Source: Waterburya agarophytonicola KI4
GTDB taxonomy: Bacteria; Cyanobacteriota; Cyanobacteriia; Cyanobacteriales; Xenococcaceae
DNA: 64,000 bases
Assembly: GCF_020640915.1 (NCBI RefSeq)
Contig: NZ_JADWDC010000004.1
Location: 81,565-145,564, forward strand
Direction of reading: 5' to 3'
Position numbers and translations under genes: made by a program. This document shows positions 51,988 through 61,196 of the stretch, in pieces (position 1 is the stretch's first letter; every line of letters begins with the position of its first letter). The notes beneath the pieces are model-generated. The model did no database searches. It was not told the origin of the DNA and saw only the letters and a program-made list of their open reading frames with translations.

Positions 51988-53775
51988 ATGACCGCAAATA
52001 CTACAAAAACTCAAGGGTCAATGTCAGATGATAATGAGAACTCACCAGAAGATTCTCTAAAATCAGATCGCGTAACCGAAGAGGTTACGTATCCTTCAAC
52101 TGTCGAACCAGATAAATTAACAGAAACCGATTCTCAACAGGAATCAGCCTCCAATTTTAAACTTGGCAAAACCCTTTTGGGACTGGGCGTTTTCGCCCTG
52201 CTGACAGGAAATATTTTGGTATTAACCAACCACCTCAAGCCTTCTAGCTCAATGGCAGAGATGGAAGGAATGGATCATGGCAATATGTCTCATGATGAGA
52301 TGATGGCGGTAGATGGTTCGTTTAATCCCAATCCTGTCCGAGTAGAAACCGTCAAACCCCAGGTATTAGAAGCCAGCGTGAGCTATACGGGAACGATTAA
52401 ACCCTATGAAGAAATTATGGTTTATCCCCGTGTGGCGGGACAACTGACAAACTACTCGGTTTACCCAGGCGATCGCGTTACCGCAGGACAGCCTATAGCT
52501 ACCTTAGATGCTTCAGAGTTGACTACGGGTGTCGCTGAAGCAGCAGCAGAGGTTAGCACGATGGAAACTGACCTGGAGATGAGCAAGATTGAGGTAGATG
52601 AACAGAGAAGCGCGATTGCCCAGATTGAAGCCGATCTCGACTATCTCAACCTAAAAAAAGACCGCTTTGCCCGACTGGTCAAGGATGGGGTGATTTCCCA
52701 AGATGAGTTTGATGTAGTAGATAGCGAAGTCAGAAGTAAAGAAGCTGCCCTCAAGCAAGCACGGGTGAAATTGGCGAGGATGTCAGCGATGGTAACTAAT
52801 AACCGCGCCAAGATTAATCAAGCTAAAGCTAAAGTCGATACTGCCAAAGTGATGCAGGGTTACACCACCATTACTTCTCCCATTTCGGGCATCGTGCAGG
52901 AACGGAACGCCGATCCTGGGGTAGTGGTTCAACCGAGTATGGGCATAGTCAAAATCGGCAACTACAATCGGGTACGCTTACAGGCTAACGTCGCTCAAAG
53001 CGATGCGGTTAATATTCGTCCTGGGGCGACAGTGATTGCTACTGTTCCTGGTAGTAACATTGCGCCAATCAAAGGAAAAATTACCAGCATCTTTCCCCAA
53101 GCTAATAGTCAAACTCGGACGGTAACTGTAGAGGCGGTTATCGATAATCTCGATGGGCAATTACTGTCTGGTAAGTTCCTCGAAATGAAGATCCTCACCG
53201 CCCGTAAACCCAGTGCCATTACCGTTCCTCAAGCTGCGGTAGTGGAATTTCAAGACCAGCCTTCAGTTTGGGTAGTCGAAGGGGATACGGTAACAGCCCA
53301 ACCAGTTACTTTGGGAATGTCAACGGGAGAAAGGGTAGAAGTCACCAGTGGTTTAGAATCGGGACAAGCGGTAGTAACTTCGGGTCAAAATCGCTTGGTA
53401 GAAAATGCCCCCATAGCGATAATTAACCAGTCCGAACAACCTATCGCATCTAATAAAGCTGCTACTCAAGATATTCAAATTCAGTTAATCAGCCCCGACA
53501 ATAACGAGGTAGCGATGGGGGATGCCCAACTGGTAATCGAAGTAAAAGATGCTCAGGGTCAACCATTGGATATTAAAGACCTAGAAATGAGCGCGTCTAT
53601 GCCAATGAAAAACATGGCACCGATGTCTGCCCCCGTAGAAGTTCAGCCAGACGGTAAGACAGGTAGATTTAAAGCCGATACCTATCTCAGTATGAAAGGG
53701 GATTGGACAATTACTGCCCAAGTCAAAGACCCGAAAAATAGAGGTAAGCAAGAGTTTACCGTCAAAGTTCAGTAG
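51988..53775 (+). CDS. RND efflux periplasmic adaptor with C-terminal YtkA/FixH-like domain
   Basis: The protein has about 595 residues. After a hydrophilic cytoplasmic N-terminus and one membrane segment (LGKTLLGLGVFALLTGNILVL) comes a Met/His stretch (MAEMEGMDHGNMSHDEMM), then the adaptor core: a lipoyl-like half (YPRVAGQLTNYSVYPGDRVTAGQPIATLDASEL), a long coiled coil, and TITSPISGIVQERNADPGVVV. The last 90 residues form a second domain (LISPDNNEVAMGDAQLVIEVKD...) also found in the lipoprotein at 53881. I use the ATG at 51988; a TTG two codons earlier is possible. Metal, probably copper, is the likely cargo. Confidence 0.86.
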   Translation: MTANTTKTQGSMSDDNENSPEDSLKSDRVTEEVTYPSTVEPDKLTETDSQQESASNFKLGKTLLGLGVFALLTGNILVLTNHLKPSSSMAEMEGMDHGNMSHDEMMAVDGSFNPNPVRVETVKPQVLEASVSYTGTIKPYEEIMVYPRVAGQLTNYSVYPGDRVTAGQPIATLDASELTTGVAEAAAEVSTMETDLEMSKIEVDEQRSAIAQIEADLDYLNLKKDRFARLVKDGVISQDEFDVVDSEVRSKEAALKQARVKLARMSAMVTNNRAKINQAKAKVDTAKVMQGYTTITSPISGIVQERNADPGVVVQPSMGIVKIGNYNRVRLQANVAQSDAVNIRPGATVIATVPGSNIAPIKGKITSIFPQANSQTRTVTVEAVIDNLDGQLLSGKFLEMKILTARKPSAITVPQAAVVEFQDQPSVWVVEGDTVTAQPVTLGMSTGERVEVTSGLESGQAVVTSGQNRLVENAPIAIINQSEQPIASNKAATQDIQIQLISPDNNEVAMGDAQLVIEVKDAQGQPLDIKDLEMSASMPMKNMAPMSAPVEVQPDGKTGRFKADTYLSMKGDWTITAQVKDPKNRGKQEFTVKVQ

Positions 53776-53880
53776 CAACTCAAAGCTGCACAAGTTTTTC
53801 CCTCAGTCCATAAAACCAACTATCCCAGACAGGGACAGTTTACCCATACAAATTTTTATCTACTAACAAAAATACCAACC

Positions 53881-54315
53881 ATGAAAAAACTAATCTTAAT
53901 CTTACTTCCTTTAAGCTTTCTCACTTTAGCCTGTAGCCCCGCTCAAAGTGATACTAACGTTATTTCTACCGCTCCAACGGAGAAGGCTCAAAATAAACAG
54001 GATAGTACCGCTACCGTAAATCTAGTCAGCCCCGATCCCCAAACAGAAATTCCGATGGGTGAAGCGCAGATGATTTTAGAAGTAGTGGATAGTAACGGCG
54101 AACCAGTCAAAGTAGAGAGCTTAGATGTTAGCGCGATGATGCCAATGGACGGTATGTCAGACATGATGGGCAAGGTTGAGGTGACACCAGCAGAAGAACC
54201 AGGACGTTTTAAAGCTACTACCTATTTCGGAATGCAGGGAACTTGGAACGTAGTTGCCAGCGTTAAAGACCCTCAATATCAGGCAAATCAAGAGTTTTCT
54301 TTTGAAGTTAAATAG
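53881..54315 (+). CDS. YtkA/FixH-like lipoprotein
   Basis: The protein has 144 residues with a lipoprotein signal, lipobox LTLAC with Cys18. After a short linker, residues 45-144 match the C-terminal domain of the adaptor encoded just upstream: MGEAQMILEVVDSNGEPV, MPMDGMSDMMGKVEV, GRFKATTYFGMQGTWNV, KDPQYQANQEFSFEVK. Met pairs in the middle (AMMPMDGMSDMMG) could bind copper. It lies between adaptor and pump genes, so it probably serves the same efflux system at the outer face of the inner membrane or at the outer membrane. Confidence 0.8.
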   Translation: MKKLILILLPLSFLTLACSPAQSDTNVISTAPTEKAQNKQDSTATVNLVSPDPQTEIPMGEAQMILEVVDSNGEPVKVESLDVSAMMPMDGMSDMMGKVEVTPAEEPGRFKATTYFGMQGTWNVVASVKDPQYQANQEFSFEVK

Positions 54316-54367
54316 TTTGATTCTTTTAATTCACACAGCTATCTAATCTGTCCAAATCCTCCACCTC

Positions 54368-57300
54368 ATGAAAACGTTTTTTACCCGTTGGTCAATCCGC
54401 AATCCCGTTATTACCGTTGCCCTGTATATTGGGGTGCTGATTCTCTCTGTTCTAACCTTAATCGTTATCCCCGTGCGGATGATGCCCTATGTACAGAGTC
54501 CTCTGGTGGCAGTAATTACTAGGACTCCTGGTTCATCGCCAACAGAAGTAGAAACCTATATCAGCAAACCCATCGAACAGCGCATGACTGTCCTCGACGG
54601 AGTGCGTTTTGTACGTTCTAGTTCCCAGCAGGATTTATCTATCGTAACGGTGCAGTTTGCCTGGGGTGGAGATGTAGATAAGGCAGTTCGAGATGTACAA
54701 AGTGTAATGAAGTCGGCAGAGGGAGACTTACCTATTGATGGGATTAATACCCGTTCTTATTGGGTATTGCCCATCGATCCTTTAAATCGTCCCGTCCTAA
54801 CTTTGGCACTAAAAGCTGAAGGTTGGGATCGGGTAAAGCTAAGAGAGTTTGCCGATAATACTTTGGTCGATCGCCTGACGAGCGTGCAGGATGTCCAGTC
54901 AGTATTTATTACAGGCGGTTATCGCCGACAGCTACAGGTAAACGTAGATCGCCAGAAGTTAGCAGCCTACGGACTTTCGATTCTTCAAGTTAGAGATGCG
55001 ATCGATAATAATAACGTTAGTAAGGGTGCGGGGGTATTAACTCAGGGGGGAGAGGAGATTTTAGTCCGTGCTGACGATCGCGCTCTTAATGCTGGAGTAG
55101 TTAAGAATTATCCGATCTTGGAAATAGAGGGACAGATTGTTTATGTTAGAGATGTGGCTCAGGTAAAAGATACTTACGAAGAGCGTCGCAGTGCCTATCG
55201 TTACAATGGCGAACCCGCTTTGGCAGTAAACGTCATTCAAAAACCCGACTCCAGTTCTCCACAAGTGATTGCCAGAGTTAGAAAAGAACTAGAGAAAATC
55301 GAATCTCAGTATCCTGGGCTTGAATTTGAAGTGGCTTATGATAATTCCTTTTTGGTTGAGTTAATCAAAGATAGCACTACGGGAGAACTGTTAATTAGTG
55401 TGGCACTAGCGGGGTTAGTTATCCTGCTATTTTTAGAAGATTTTCGGGCAACGGCGATCGTCATGATTTCTATCCCGACTACTCTGGCTCTTTCGATGCT
55501 GCCGTTTATTCCTTTTTCGATGTCCCTCAATTCCTCAACTCTGGTGGGGATGATGATGGCAATAGGAAAACTGGTGGATGATTCGATTATTGTAATTGAC
55601 TCTATCGATCGCAAGTTAAAAGAAGGTAAAACTCCCCGACAGTCAGCTATCCAAGGTACAGGAGAAGTATTTTTAGCCAGTGCTGCTGCTAGCTGTGTGA
55701 TGATTGCTGCCTTGTTACCGACTATTTTATCGGGAGGTTTAACGGGGTTGATGTTTGCAGGGTTAATTCTGCCGATGGTGTTTGCCTTTATCGCCTCGCT
55801 AGTAGTTTCAATTACTTTAATTCCCCTCTTGGCAGCCTTTTTTCTTAAGCCGATTGGCGAAACAGAAAACAATCGTCAGACATGGTTGCAATGGTTATTA
55901 TCTCCCTTCCGTTTAGGTTTTCAGGCGTTAGAAAAGGGTTACGGCTGGTTACTAGATATTTGCCTGAGAAATCGAGAAATTACTTTAGCGCTCGCAGCTG
56001 CTACTGTTGTGTTAGCCTTTGCTCTTTATCCCTTTGTCCCTCAAGAGATGATGCCCTTGGGAGATTCGGGGCAGTTTACCGCCACTATCGAACTGGAAGC
56101 AGGAGCATCTTTTGAACGCACAAACCTAGTAGCACAACAGTTTGAGGAGATACTGTTAGAACAGCCTGAAGTCGAAAAAGTATCTTCTAATGTCGGCTTT
56201 GAAATTACCCGCAACAGTACCTACTTTAGTGGTTACAGCATGGGTAGCGTCAATACAGCTTCCTCCGTTGTCACTCTCAAAGATTTGAACGAACGTAACC
56301 GTGATATTTGGCAGATTATGGATGGGGTAGAAAATAAAGCCCGTCGCACTATTCCAGGTTTACGGCGCATTGCTATTAAAGAGATGGGTGTAGATGTGAT
56401 GGCTACTTCTGCTGCACCAATCCAAATTGCCGTATACGGTGAAGATTTGGATATTCTTTATCCTTTGGCAGATAAGGTACTAGAAATTGCCAAAGACACT
56501 CCTGGGCTAGTCATGGCGCATACTAGTTCGTCATTATCTCAACCCGAATATCAACTCCAGATAGATCGCCGTCGCGCTCAAGAATTGGGCTTGAACATCG
56601 AACAAGTAGCCGAACAAGCCCGTTACGCTCTTAATGGTGGATTTACTCGCAAATACTATAACCGTCCCAACCTGAGACAGAATGACATATTGGTTCGATA
56701 CCAAGAAAGCGATCGCGCATATGCTCAAAACCTCGCAGCTACCTATATTACTACTCCTAACGGACAGCAAGTACCCCTCAGTACCGTTGCGACGTTAAAG
56801 CGGGAAAATGGTCCAACTTTAATCGAACACGTAAACGGTAAGCGAGTAGTTTATGTCAACGGTTACTATCGTAAGTCTAGTCCTGCTTCGATGGATTTAT
56901 CAATGGCGATCGCAATGAAGGCTGGTGAAGAATTAGATTTTCCTCCAGGCTACGGTTTAGATTCGATGGGAGATATGACCGATATGATGATTGAATTCGA
57001 TCGTCTGCTCAAAGGTTTAATCGTTTCTATTGTTCTGATTTACTTAATTTTAGTAATTCAGTTCGGCTCATTTATCCAACCTTTAGTTATGATGCTATCT
57101 ATTCCCCTACAGTTAATTGGGGTATTTGGTGCGTTAATGTTAGCCCAACAAACTCTTTCTTCTGTCTCCATTCTGGGAATTATTATTCTCTCTGGGATTT
57201 CTGTTTCTTCTGCCATTCTGCTACTCGAACTCATCCTTACTAAGCGACAAGAAGGAGTACCCAGAGCCGAAGCCATACGCCAAGCGGGACCAGTAAGACT

Positions 57301-57553
57301 CAAAGCGATCTTTATGACCACCTTGACTACTATGATCGTGATAGTGCGACTGGCTTTTTATCCCGAAACTGGCATGGATGCTTATTCTCCCATTGCTACA
57401 GTAGTTTTAGGTGGACTGACTGTTTCTACCTTGCTGACTCTAATTGTGATTCCCATTGTTTATACCTTCGTTGATGACATTACTCAGGGGTTAGGTAGAT
57501 TACGGAAAAAGTCACGTTCTTCTCGCAAACGACTACCTCAAGTAGAGTCTTGA
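54368..57553 (+). CDS. RND-family efflux pump, AcrB/HAE1-like permease
   Basis: The protein has 1061 residues with the duplicated RND plan: one membrane segment, a large periplasmic domain, six membrane segments, and the same again. Membrane helix 4 reads MAIGKLVDDSIIVIDSIDRKLKEG with the double Asp of proton relay seen in drug-type pumps, whereas heavy-metal pumps usually have VDAAIV. So sequence favours HAE1 type, yet adaptor and lipoprotein with Met-rich YtkA domains and the neighbouring copper genes favour metal. No outer-membrane channel gene is present. Its stop codon lies inside the MerR-type promoter M5. Confidence 0.85.
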   Translation: MKTFFTRWSIRNPVITVALYIGVLILSVLTLIVIPVRMMPYVQSPLVAVITRTPGSSPTEVETYISKPIEQRMTVLDGVRFVRSSSQQDLSIVTVQFAWGGDVDKAVRDVQSVMKSAEGDLPIDGINTRSYWVLPIDPLNRPVLTLALKAEGWDRVKLREFADNTLVDRLTSVQDVQSVFITGGYRRQLQVNVDRQKLAAYGLSILQVRDAIDNNNVSKGAGVLTQGGEEILVRADDRALNAGVVKNYPILEIEGQIVYVRDVAQVKDTYEERRSAYRYNGEPALAVNVIQKPDSSSPQVIARVRKELEKIESQYPGLEFEVAYDNSFLVELIKDSTTGELLISVALAGLVILLFLEDFRATAIVMISIPTTLALSMLPFIPFSMSLNSSTLVGMMMAIGKLVDDSIIVIDSIDRKLKEGKTPRQSAIQGTGEVFLASAAASCVMIAALLPTILSGGLTGLMFAGLILPMVFAFIASLVVSITLIPLLAAFFLKPIGETENNRQTWLQWLLSPFRLGFQALEKGYGWLLDICLRNREITLALAAATVVLAFALYPFVPQEMMPLGDSGQFTATIELEAGASFERTNLVAQQFEEILLEQPEVEKVSSNVGFEITRNSTYFSGYSMGSVNTASSVVTLKDLNERNRDIWQIMDGVENKARRTIPGLRRIAIKEMGVDVMATSAAPIQIAVYGEDLDILYPLADKVLEIAKDTPGLVMAHTSSSLSQPEYQLQIDRRRAQELGLNIEQVAEQARYALNGGFTRKYYNRPNLRQNDILVRYQESDRAYAQNLAATYITTPNGQQVPLSTVATLKRENGPTLIEHVNGKRVVYVNGYYRKSSPASMDLSMAIAMKAGEELDFPPGYGLDSMGDMTDMMIEFDRLLKGLIVSIVLIYLILVIQFGSFIQPLVMMLSIPLQLIGVFGALMLAQQTLSSVSILGIIILSGISVSSAILLLELILTKRQEGVPRAEAIRQAGPVRLKAIFMTTLTTMIVIVRLAFYPETGMDAYSPIATVVLGGLTVSTLLTLIVIPIVYTFVDDITQGLGRLRKKSRSSRKRLPQVES

Positions 57554-57580
57554 CTCTCTAGCTGACTAGAGAGTTTAAAA
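57550..57580 (+). promoter_or_regulatory. MerR-type operator-promoter M5 (DUF411 and multicopper oxidase)
   Basis: TTGACT at 57550-57555, a 19-base spacer (57556-57574) with the perfect dyad CTCTAGCTGACTAGAG, then TTAAAA at 57575-57580. The -35 box overlaps the TGA stop of the RND gene at 57551-57553. Confidence 0.85.
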
Positions 57581-57620
57581 TAGAAATCTCATCAACAAAT
57601 CACTATAAATAGAATTAACT

Positions 57621-58199
57621 ATGTCAAAACTATTATCTAAAATAACCGTTACTTCCATCGCTGTTGCAGCCGTTCTAGGTGGAGCATACTATTTTACTTC
57701 TACTCAAGGAGCTAATAAAGCAGTCAGCGTCAATAATTCTGCGATTGCCCAAGATACCGCACAAGCTACTCTAGTCAGCGTTTGGGACAAAGAAACCGAA
57801 GCAGATTACTCAGGAACAACTGAGATGACCGTTTATCGCTCTCCTACCTGCGGTTGTTGTGGCGTTTGGGTAGACCACGCTCAAAAACATGGCTTCACAA
57901 TTGAAGATATCAAAACCGATGAGATGGAAGCGTTGAAGCAGAAGCACAATGTTCCCCCAGAACTAGCATCTTGCCACACGACTATTATTGACGGCTATGT
58001 CATGGAAGGACACATTCCTGCTGATGATATTAAACGTTTCTTGGCTGAGAAACCCGACAATATGGTCGGATTAGCCGTACCAGCAATGCCCATCGGTACG
58101 CCAGGAATGGAAGCTAAGGATATTAAACAACCATTTCAAGTATTAGCGTTCAACGATAAAGGAGAAGTGGAAGTATTCAACGAATACGAGTCCTACTAA
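57621..58199 (+). CDS. DUF411 exported metal-binding protein
   Basis: The protein has 192 residues with an N-terminal signal or anchor (ITVTSIAVAAVLGGAYYF). The DUF411 domain has MTVYRSPTCGCCGVWVDHAQKHGF, then LASCHTTIIDGYVMEGHIPADDIKRFL and GLAVPAMPIGTPGME. The CGCC motif, CHT and GH residues form the presumed metal site; relatives occur in copper-resistance operons. It is the first gene after operator M5 and precedes the multicopper oxidase gene by five bases. Confidence 0.85.
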   Translation: MSKLLSKITVTSIAVAAVLGGAYYFTSTQGANKAVSVNNSAIAQDTAQATLVSVWDKETEADYSGTTEMTVYRSPTCGCCGVWVDHAQKHGFTIEDIKTDEMEALKQKHNVPPELASCHTTIIDGYVMEGHIPADDIKRFLAEKPDNMVGLAVPAMPIGTPGMEAKDIKQPFQVLAFNDKGEVEVFNEYESY

Positions 58200-58204
58200 A
58201 AGTC

Positions 58205-59662
58205 GTGATTAAACTCAACCGTCGTCAGTTTATAGCCTTGGGTATAGGAGGTGCAGGGGTAGCTATAGCAGGAAATTGGTTACGCCAAGAAACTATCTCA
58301 AGTCAGCCCGTACCTCAATCATCTGTCGATCTTACTCCTATTTATCAGAGTAATGACGGTTTGTTAGAACTGGATTTAGAAGCTAGGGAACGTATCGTCG
58401 AGTTGGCAGGAAGACAGGCATCTCTTTTAACTTACAACGGACAGATTCCTGCACCGCGTTTGGAAGCTAAACCAGGGGATAAAGTTCGCATTTACTTTAC
58501 CAATAATCTCCAGCAGCCCACTAACATCCACTATCACGGGCTGCATATTCCCCTGACAGGTAATGCCGATAATGTCTTTCTCGAAATAGAATCAGGAAAA
58601 AAACTCACCTACGAATTTCAAATCCCCAACAATCATCCTTCGGGTACATTTTGGTATCATCCGCACCTGCATGGTTTAGTTGCAGAACAACTATTTGGTG
58701 GGCTAGCGGGTTTATTTATCGTGCGGGGTAAAGATGATGAAATTCCCGAACTTAAAGCAGCCCAAGAAGAGTTTTTGGTACTCCAAGACTTCTCCATTAA
58801 CGCAGATGGAAAGCGTACAAACTCAGCACATATGTCTCTCATGATGGGGCGAGAAGGAGAGTTAATTGCTATTAATGGTCGAATAAACCCCAGTATTGCT
58901 CTATCTAAAGGTGGACTATTACGCTTACGTATTCTTAATGCTTCTCCTTCCCGTTTCTATCGACTAGCTTTAGAAGACCATTCTTTCTATCAAATTGCTA
59001 CCGATGGTAATAGTTTGAGCGAACCAATTGAAGTAGCCCAATTGCTACTAACACCAGGACAACGAGCCGATGTTTTAATAAGAGGAGATAAAGAATCGGG
59101 ACAGTATAGCCTACTCAATTTACCCTATGACAGAGGTAGCATGGGCATGATGGGCGGTAGGGGAATGATGGGCAGAAATAACCGAGATGAGCCAATAACA
59201 TTGGCAACGGTCAACTATGAATATGCAGTTGAATCTATGGCTTTACCTAGCAAACTTAATTCTATCTCTGCATTACCAGAACCCCAGACAGTGAGACGCT
59301 TTGAACTCAATCACGGCATGAGTCCTGCGGTTGGTATGGCTTTTTTAATTAACGGAGAACCTTACAACCACGACGTAATTCATACTCAAGTAAAGCTCAA
59401 CACTATCGAAGATTGGGAATTGATTAATACGGGAGTTATGGATCATCCCTTTCATATTCACGGCAATGCTTTTCAAATTATTAGTCGTAATGGTCAACCT
59501 GAATCTTTACTGGCTTTGCGAGATACGGTGCTGGTTAAAAGAGGTGAAACTGTTCGCATTCGCATTCCTTTTAGAGATTTTGCGGGTAAAACTGTCTATC
59601 ACTGCCATGTTCTCGACCACGAGGATTTAGGCATGATGGGTAATTTGATGATTGAGGCTTAA
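58205..59662 (+). CDS. three-domain multicopper oxidase (CueO/PcoA-like), Tat-exported
   Basis: The protein has 485 residues and starts at GTG 58205 with a Tat signal (LNRRQFIALGIGGAGVAIAGNW). All four copper segments are intact: HYHGLHIP, WYHPHLHG, HPFHIHGNAFQ and HCHVLDHEDLGMM, giving the type 1 and trinuclear sites. A Met/Gly loop (GSMGMMGGRGMMGRNN) near residue 315 resembles the Met-rich copper loop of CueO. It probably oxidises Cu(I) in the periplasm. It follows DUF411 at five bases and shares operator M5. A truncated paralogue lies at 22255. Confidence 0.9.
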   Translation: MIKLNRRQFIALGIGGAGVAIAGNWLRQETISSQPVPQSSVDLTPIYQSNDGLLELDLEARERIVELAGRQASLLTYNGQIPAPRLEAKPGDKVRIYFTNNLQQPTNIHYHGLHIPLTGNADNVFLEIESGKKLTYEFQIPNNHPSGTFWYHPHLHGLVAEQLFGGLAGLFIVRGKDDEIPELKAAQEEFLVLQDFSINADGKRTNSAHMSLMMGREGELIAINGRINPSIALSKGGLLRLRILNASPSRFYRLALEDHSFYQIATDGNSLSEPIEVAQLLLTPGQRADVLIRGDKESGQYSLLNLPYDRGSMGMMGGRGMMGRNNRDEPITLATVNYEYAVESMALPSKLNSISALPEPQTVRRFELNHGMSPAVGMAFLINGEPYNHDVIHTQVKLNTIEDWELINTGVMDHPFHIHGNAFQIISRNGQPESLLALRDTVLVKRGETVRIRIPFRDFAGKTVYHCHVLDHEDLGMMGNLMIEA

Positions 59663-59703
59663 TTATCTGTAGATATTTGTCATTCAATCGTTTAACCAAA
59701 TAC

Positions 59704-59734
59704 TTGACTCTACAGTTAACTAGAGTGTTACAAA
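59704..59734 (+). promoter_or_regulatory. MerR-type operator-promoter M6 (regulator gene itself)
   Basis: TTGACT at 59704-59709, a 19-base spacer (59710-59728) with CTACAGTTAACTAGAGTGT, then TACAAA at 59729-59734. It lies 30 bases upstream of the MerR-family gene, so the regulator probably controls its own synthesis. Confidence 0.82.
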
Positions 59735-59763
59735 TAAATTGATAGAAAAACATCGCAACCATT

Positions 59764-60204
59764 ATGAGTAAAACACCCAATCTCAAAATTGGCGAACTGG
59801 CAAAACAAACAAATCTGGCTGTAGGAACTTTACGTTATTACAGCGATATGGAACTGCTGCAACCAGTACAAAGAGGCGATAACGGGTATCGCTACTATAG
59901 CCAGGATGCGAGTAAACAAGTTGAGTTTATCAAGAAAGCTCAAGCTATTGGATTTAGTCTTGAAGAAATTAAGACCATTCTGGATGTACGCGATCGCGGT
60001 GAAAAACCTTGTGGTTTGGTACAAAGTTTACTAGACAACAAAATCGGGCAACTAGAGATTCAAATTAAGAAGATGAGCTTGTTTAAGCAGGAACTGGAAG
60101 AATACCGTACAAGCTGGGTTAATCACCCTAATCCCGAATCGGACTCTCAAGAAGTATGTCCCCTAATTTCTAGTGTGTCTTTAGATTCTGCACCACCAAA
60201 CTAA
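59764..60204 (+). CDS. MerR-family metal-responsive activator
   Basis: The protein has 146 residues. The DNA-binding domain is typical (KIGELAKQTNLAVGTLRYYSDMELLQPVQRGDNGYRYYS), followed by the long dimer helix. Metal-site candidates are C83 in EKPCGLVQ, at the position of Cys82 in MerR, and C132 in EVCPLISSV, matching the CPLI of MerR Cys126. The third MerR cysteine is absent; HPNPESD stands in its place. It is therefore neither a plain CueR nor a plain MerR, and the metal is uncertain; the genes carrying its probable operator point to copper. It is the only MerR-family gene in the window. Confidence 0.88.
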   Translation: MSKTPNLKIGELAKQTNLAVGTLRYYSDMELLQPVQRGDNGYRYYSQDASKQVEFIKKAQAIGFSLEEIKTILDVRDRGEKPCGLVQSLLDNKIGQLEIQIKKMSLFKQELEEYRTSWVNHPNPESDSQEVCPLISSVSLDSAPPN

Positions 60205-60239
60205 GGCATCTATTGTCGTTTTTCATTCTAGGTAAATCA

Positions 60240-60572
60240 ATGAGTTTTCAGTCTTTAATTGCCCATAACGGAGTTACCCATCAAAAATCTAATCCCGTCG
60301 AACAATCAAAGGGATCGACTATTGAGAATAAACCTAATAAACAGCCAAACACTAATTCCAAAACTGTCCTACCTGAAGGCAAATTAAGTTCTGAAAAACA
60401 GATATTAGAAGCTCCAGAAAGTAAAACAGAAGCTTTACCCGTTACAGAAACTCAATCTTTGCCTATCTTGGCTAGAGCTACTTTATTTCCTGGGTTTGGA
60501 GAATCTATTTTTACTTTATTAATTGCCAGTCCATTCTTGTTGTTTGGATTGAAGAAATGGCTGCATAAATAG
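60240..60572 (+). CDS. hypothetical protein with C-terminal membrane segment
   Basis: I start it at the ATG at 60240; a TTG at 60213 would add nine residues. The product has about 110 residues: a disordered, Pro/Lys/Glu-rich N-terminal two thirds and one membrane segment near the end (SIFTLLIASPFLLFGLKKW). It follows the MerR gene and may be in its transcript. I do not recognise it. Confidence 0.5.
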   Translation: MSFQSLIAHNGVTHQKSNPVEQSKGSTIENKPNKQPNTNSKTVLPEGKLSSEKQILEAPESKTEALPVTETQSLPILARATLFPGFGESIFTLLIASPFLLFGLKKWLHK

Positions 60573-60607
60573 GTTTTATAGATCGCCACTTTATCTATTT
60601 ACTCAAA

Positions 60608-61168
60608 ATGAATAAAAGAATAATTACCTACTTTCTAATAGGAATTGCTACGTCTTTAGTAAGCGTCACTACAGTCTTTGCTCAACAACATCAACATGGT
60701 GAGCAACATAATAGTTTTCGTTCTCCTTACGCAGAGCAATTAGACTCTCCAGTACAGGGTTTAAGTTCGTCAGAAGTTGACAATCTTCTTAACGGCAGAG
60801 GTTCTGGCTATGCTCGCATGGCTGAACTTAATGGCTATCCAGGCTTGCGTCACGTTTTAGATTTAAGCTCTGAACTAAACCTATCTACCCAACAGACTGA
60901 AGAAATTGAAGTGGCTTTTGCACAGATGCAGTCTCAAGCGAAAAGTCTCGGACAAACCATAGTAAATAAGGAGCAGAAACTAAGTGAAGCATTTGCTTCA
61001 GGAAAAATTAGCGATGATGAATTGAAAAGAGCAACTAACAAGTTGTCACAACTCTATGGAGAATTAAGAAAAACTCATCTGCAAGCTCATCTAAACATTA
61101 ATCCGCTTTTATCTGTCGAACAAATTCAAAAATACAATCAACTCCGAGGTTACGAGGCAGAAGAGTAA
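60608..61168 (+). CDS. exported Spy/CpxP-like protein
   Basis: The protein has 186 residues. A signal peptide ends near VFAQQ, followed by a His-rich start (HQHGEQHN). The rest is helical, with DLSSELNLSTQQTEEIEVAFAQMQSQAKSL and NPLLSVEQIQKYNQLRG, the LTxxQ-type motifs of Spy/CpxP periplasmic chaperones and of the related metal-resistance protein CnrX. It lies downstream of the MerR gene. A role in protecting proteins or sensing metal in the periplasm is inferred. Confidence 0.7.
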   Translation: MNKRIITYFLIGIATSLVSVTTVFAQQHQHGEQHNSFRSPYAEQLDSPVQGLSSSEVDNLLNGRGSGYARMAELNGYPGLRHVLDLSSELNLSTQQTEEIEVAFAQMQSQAKSLGQTIVNKEQKLSEAFASGKISDDELKRATNKLSQLYGELRKTHLQAHLNINPLLSVEQIQKYNQLRGYEAEE

Positions 61169-61196
61169 TCTAATCTAAACATACTTATTATTTTTT

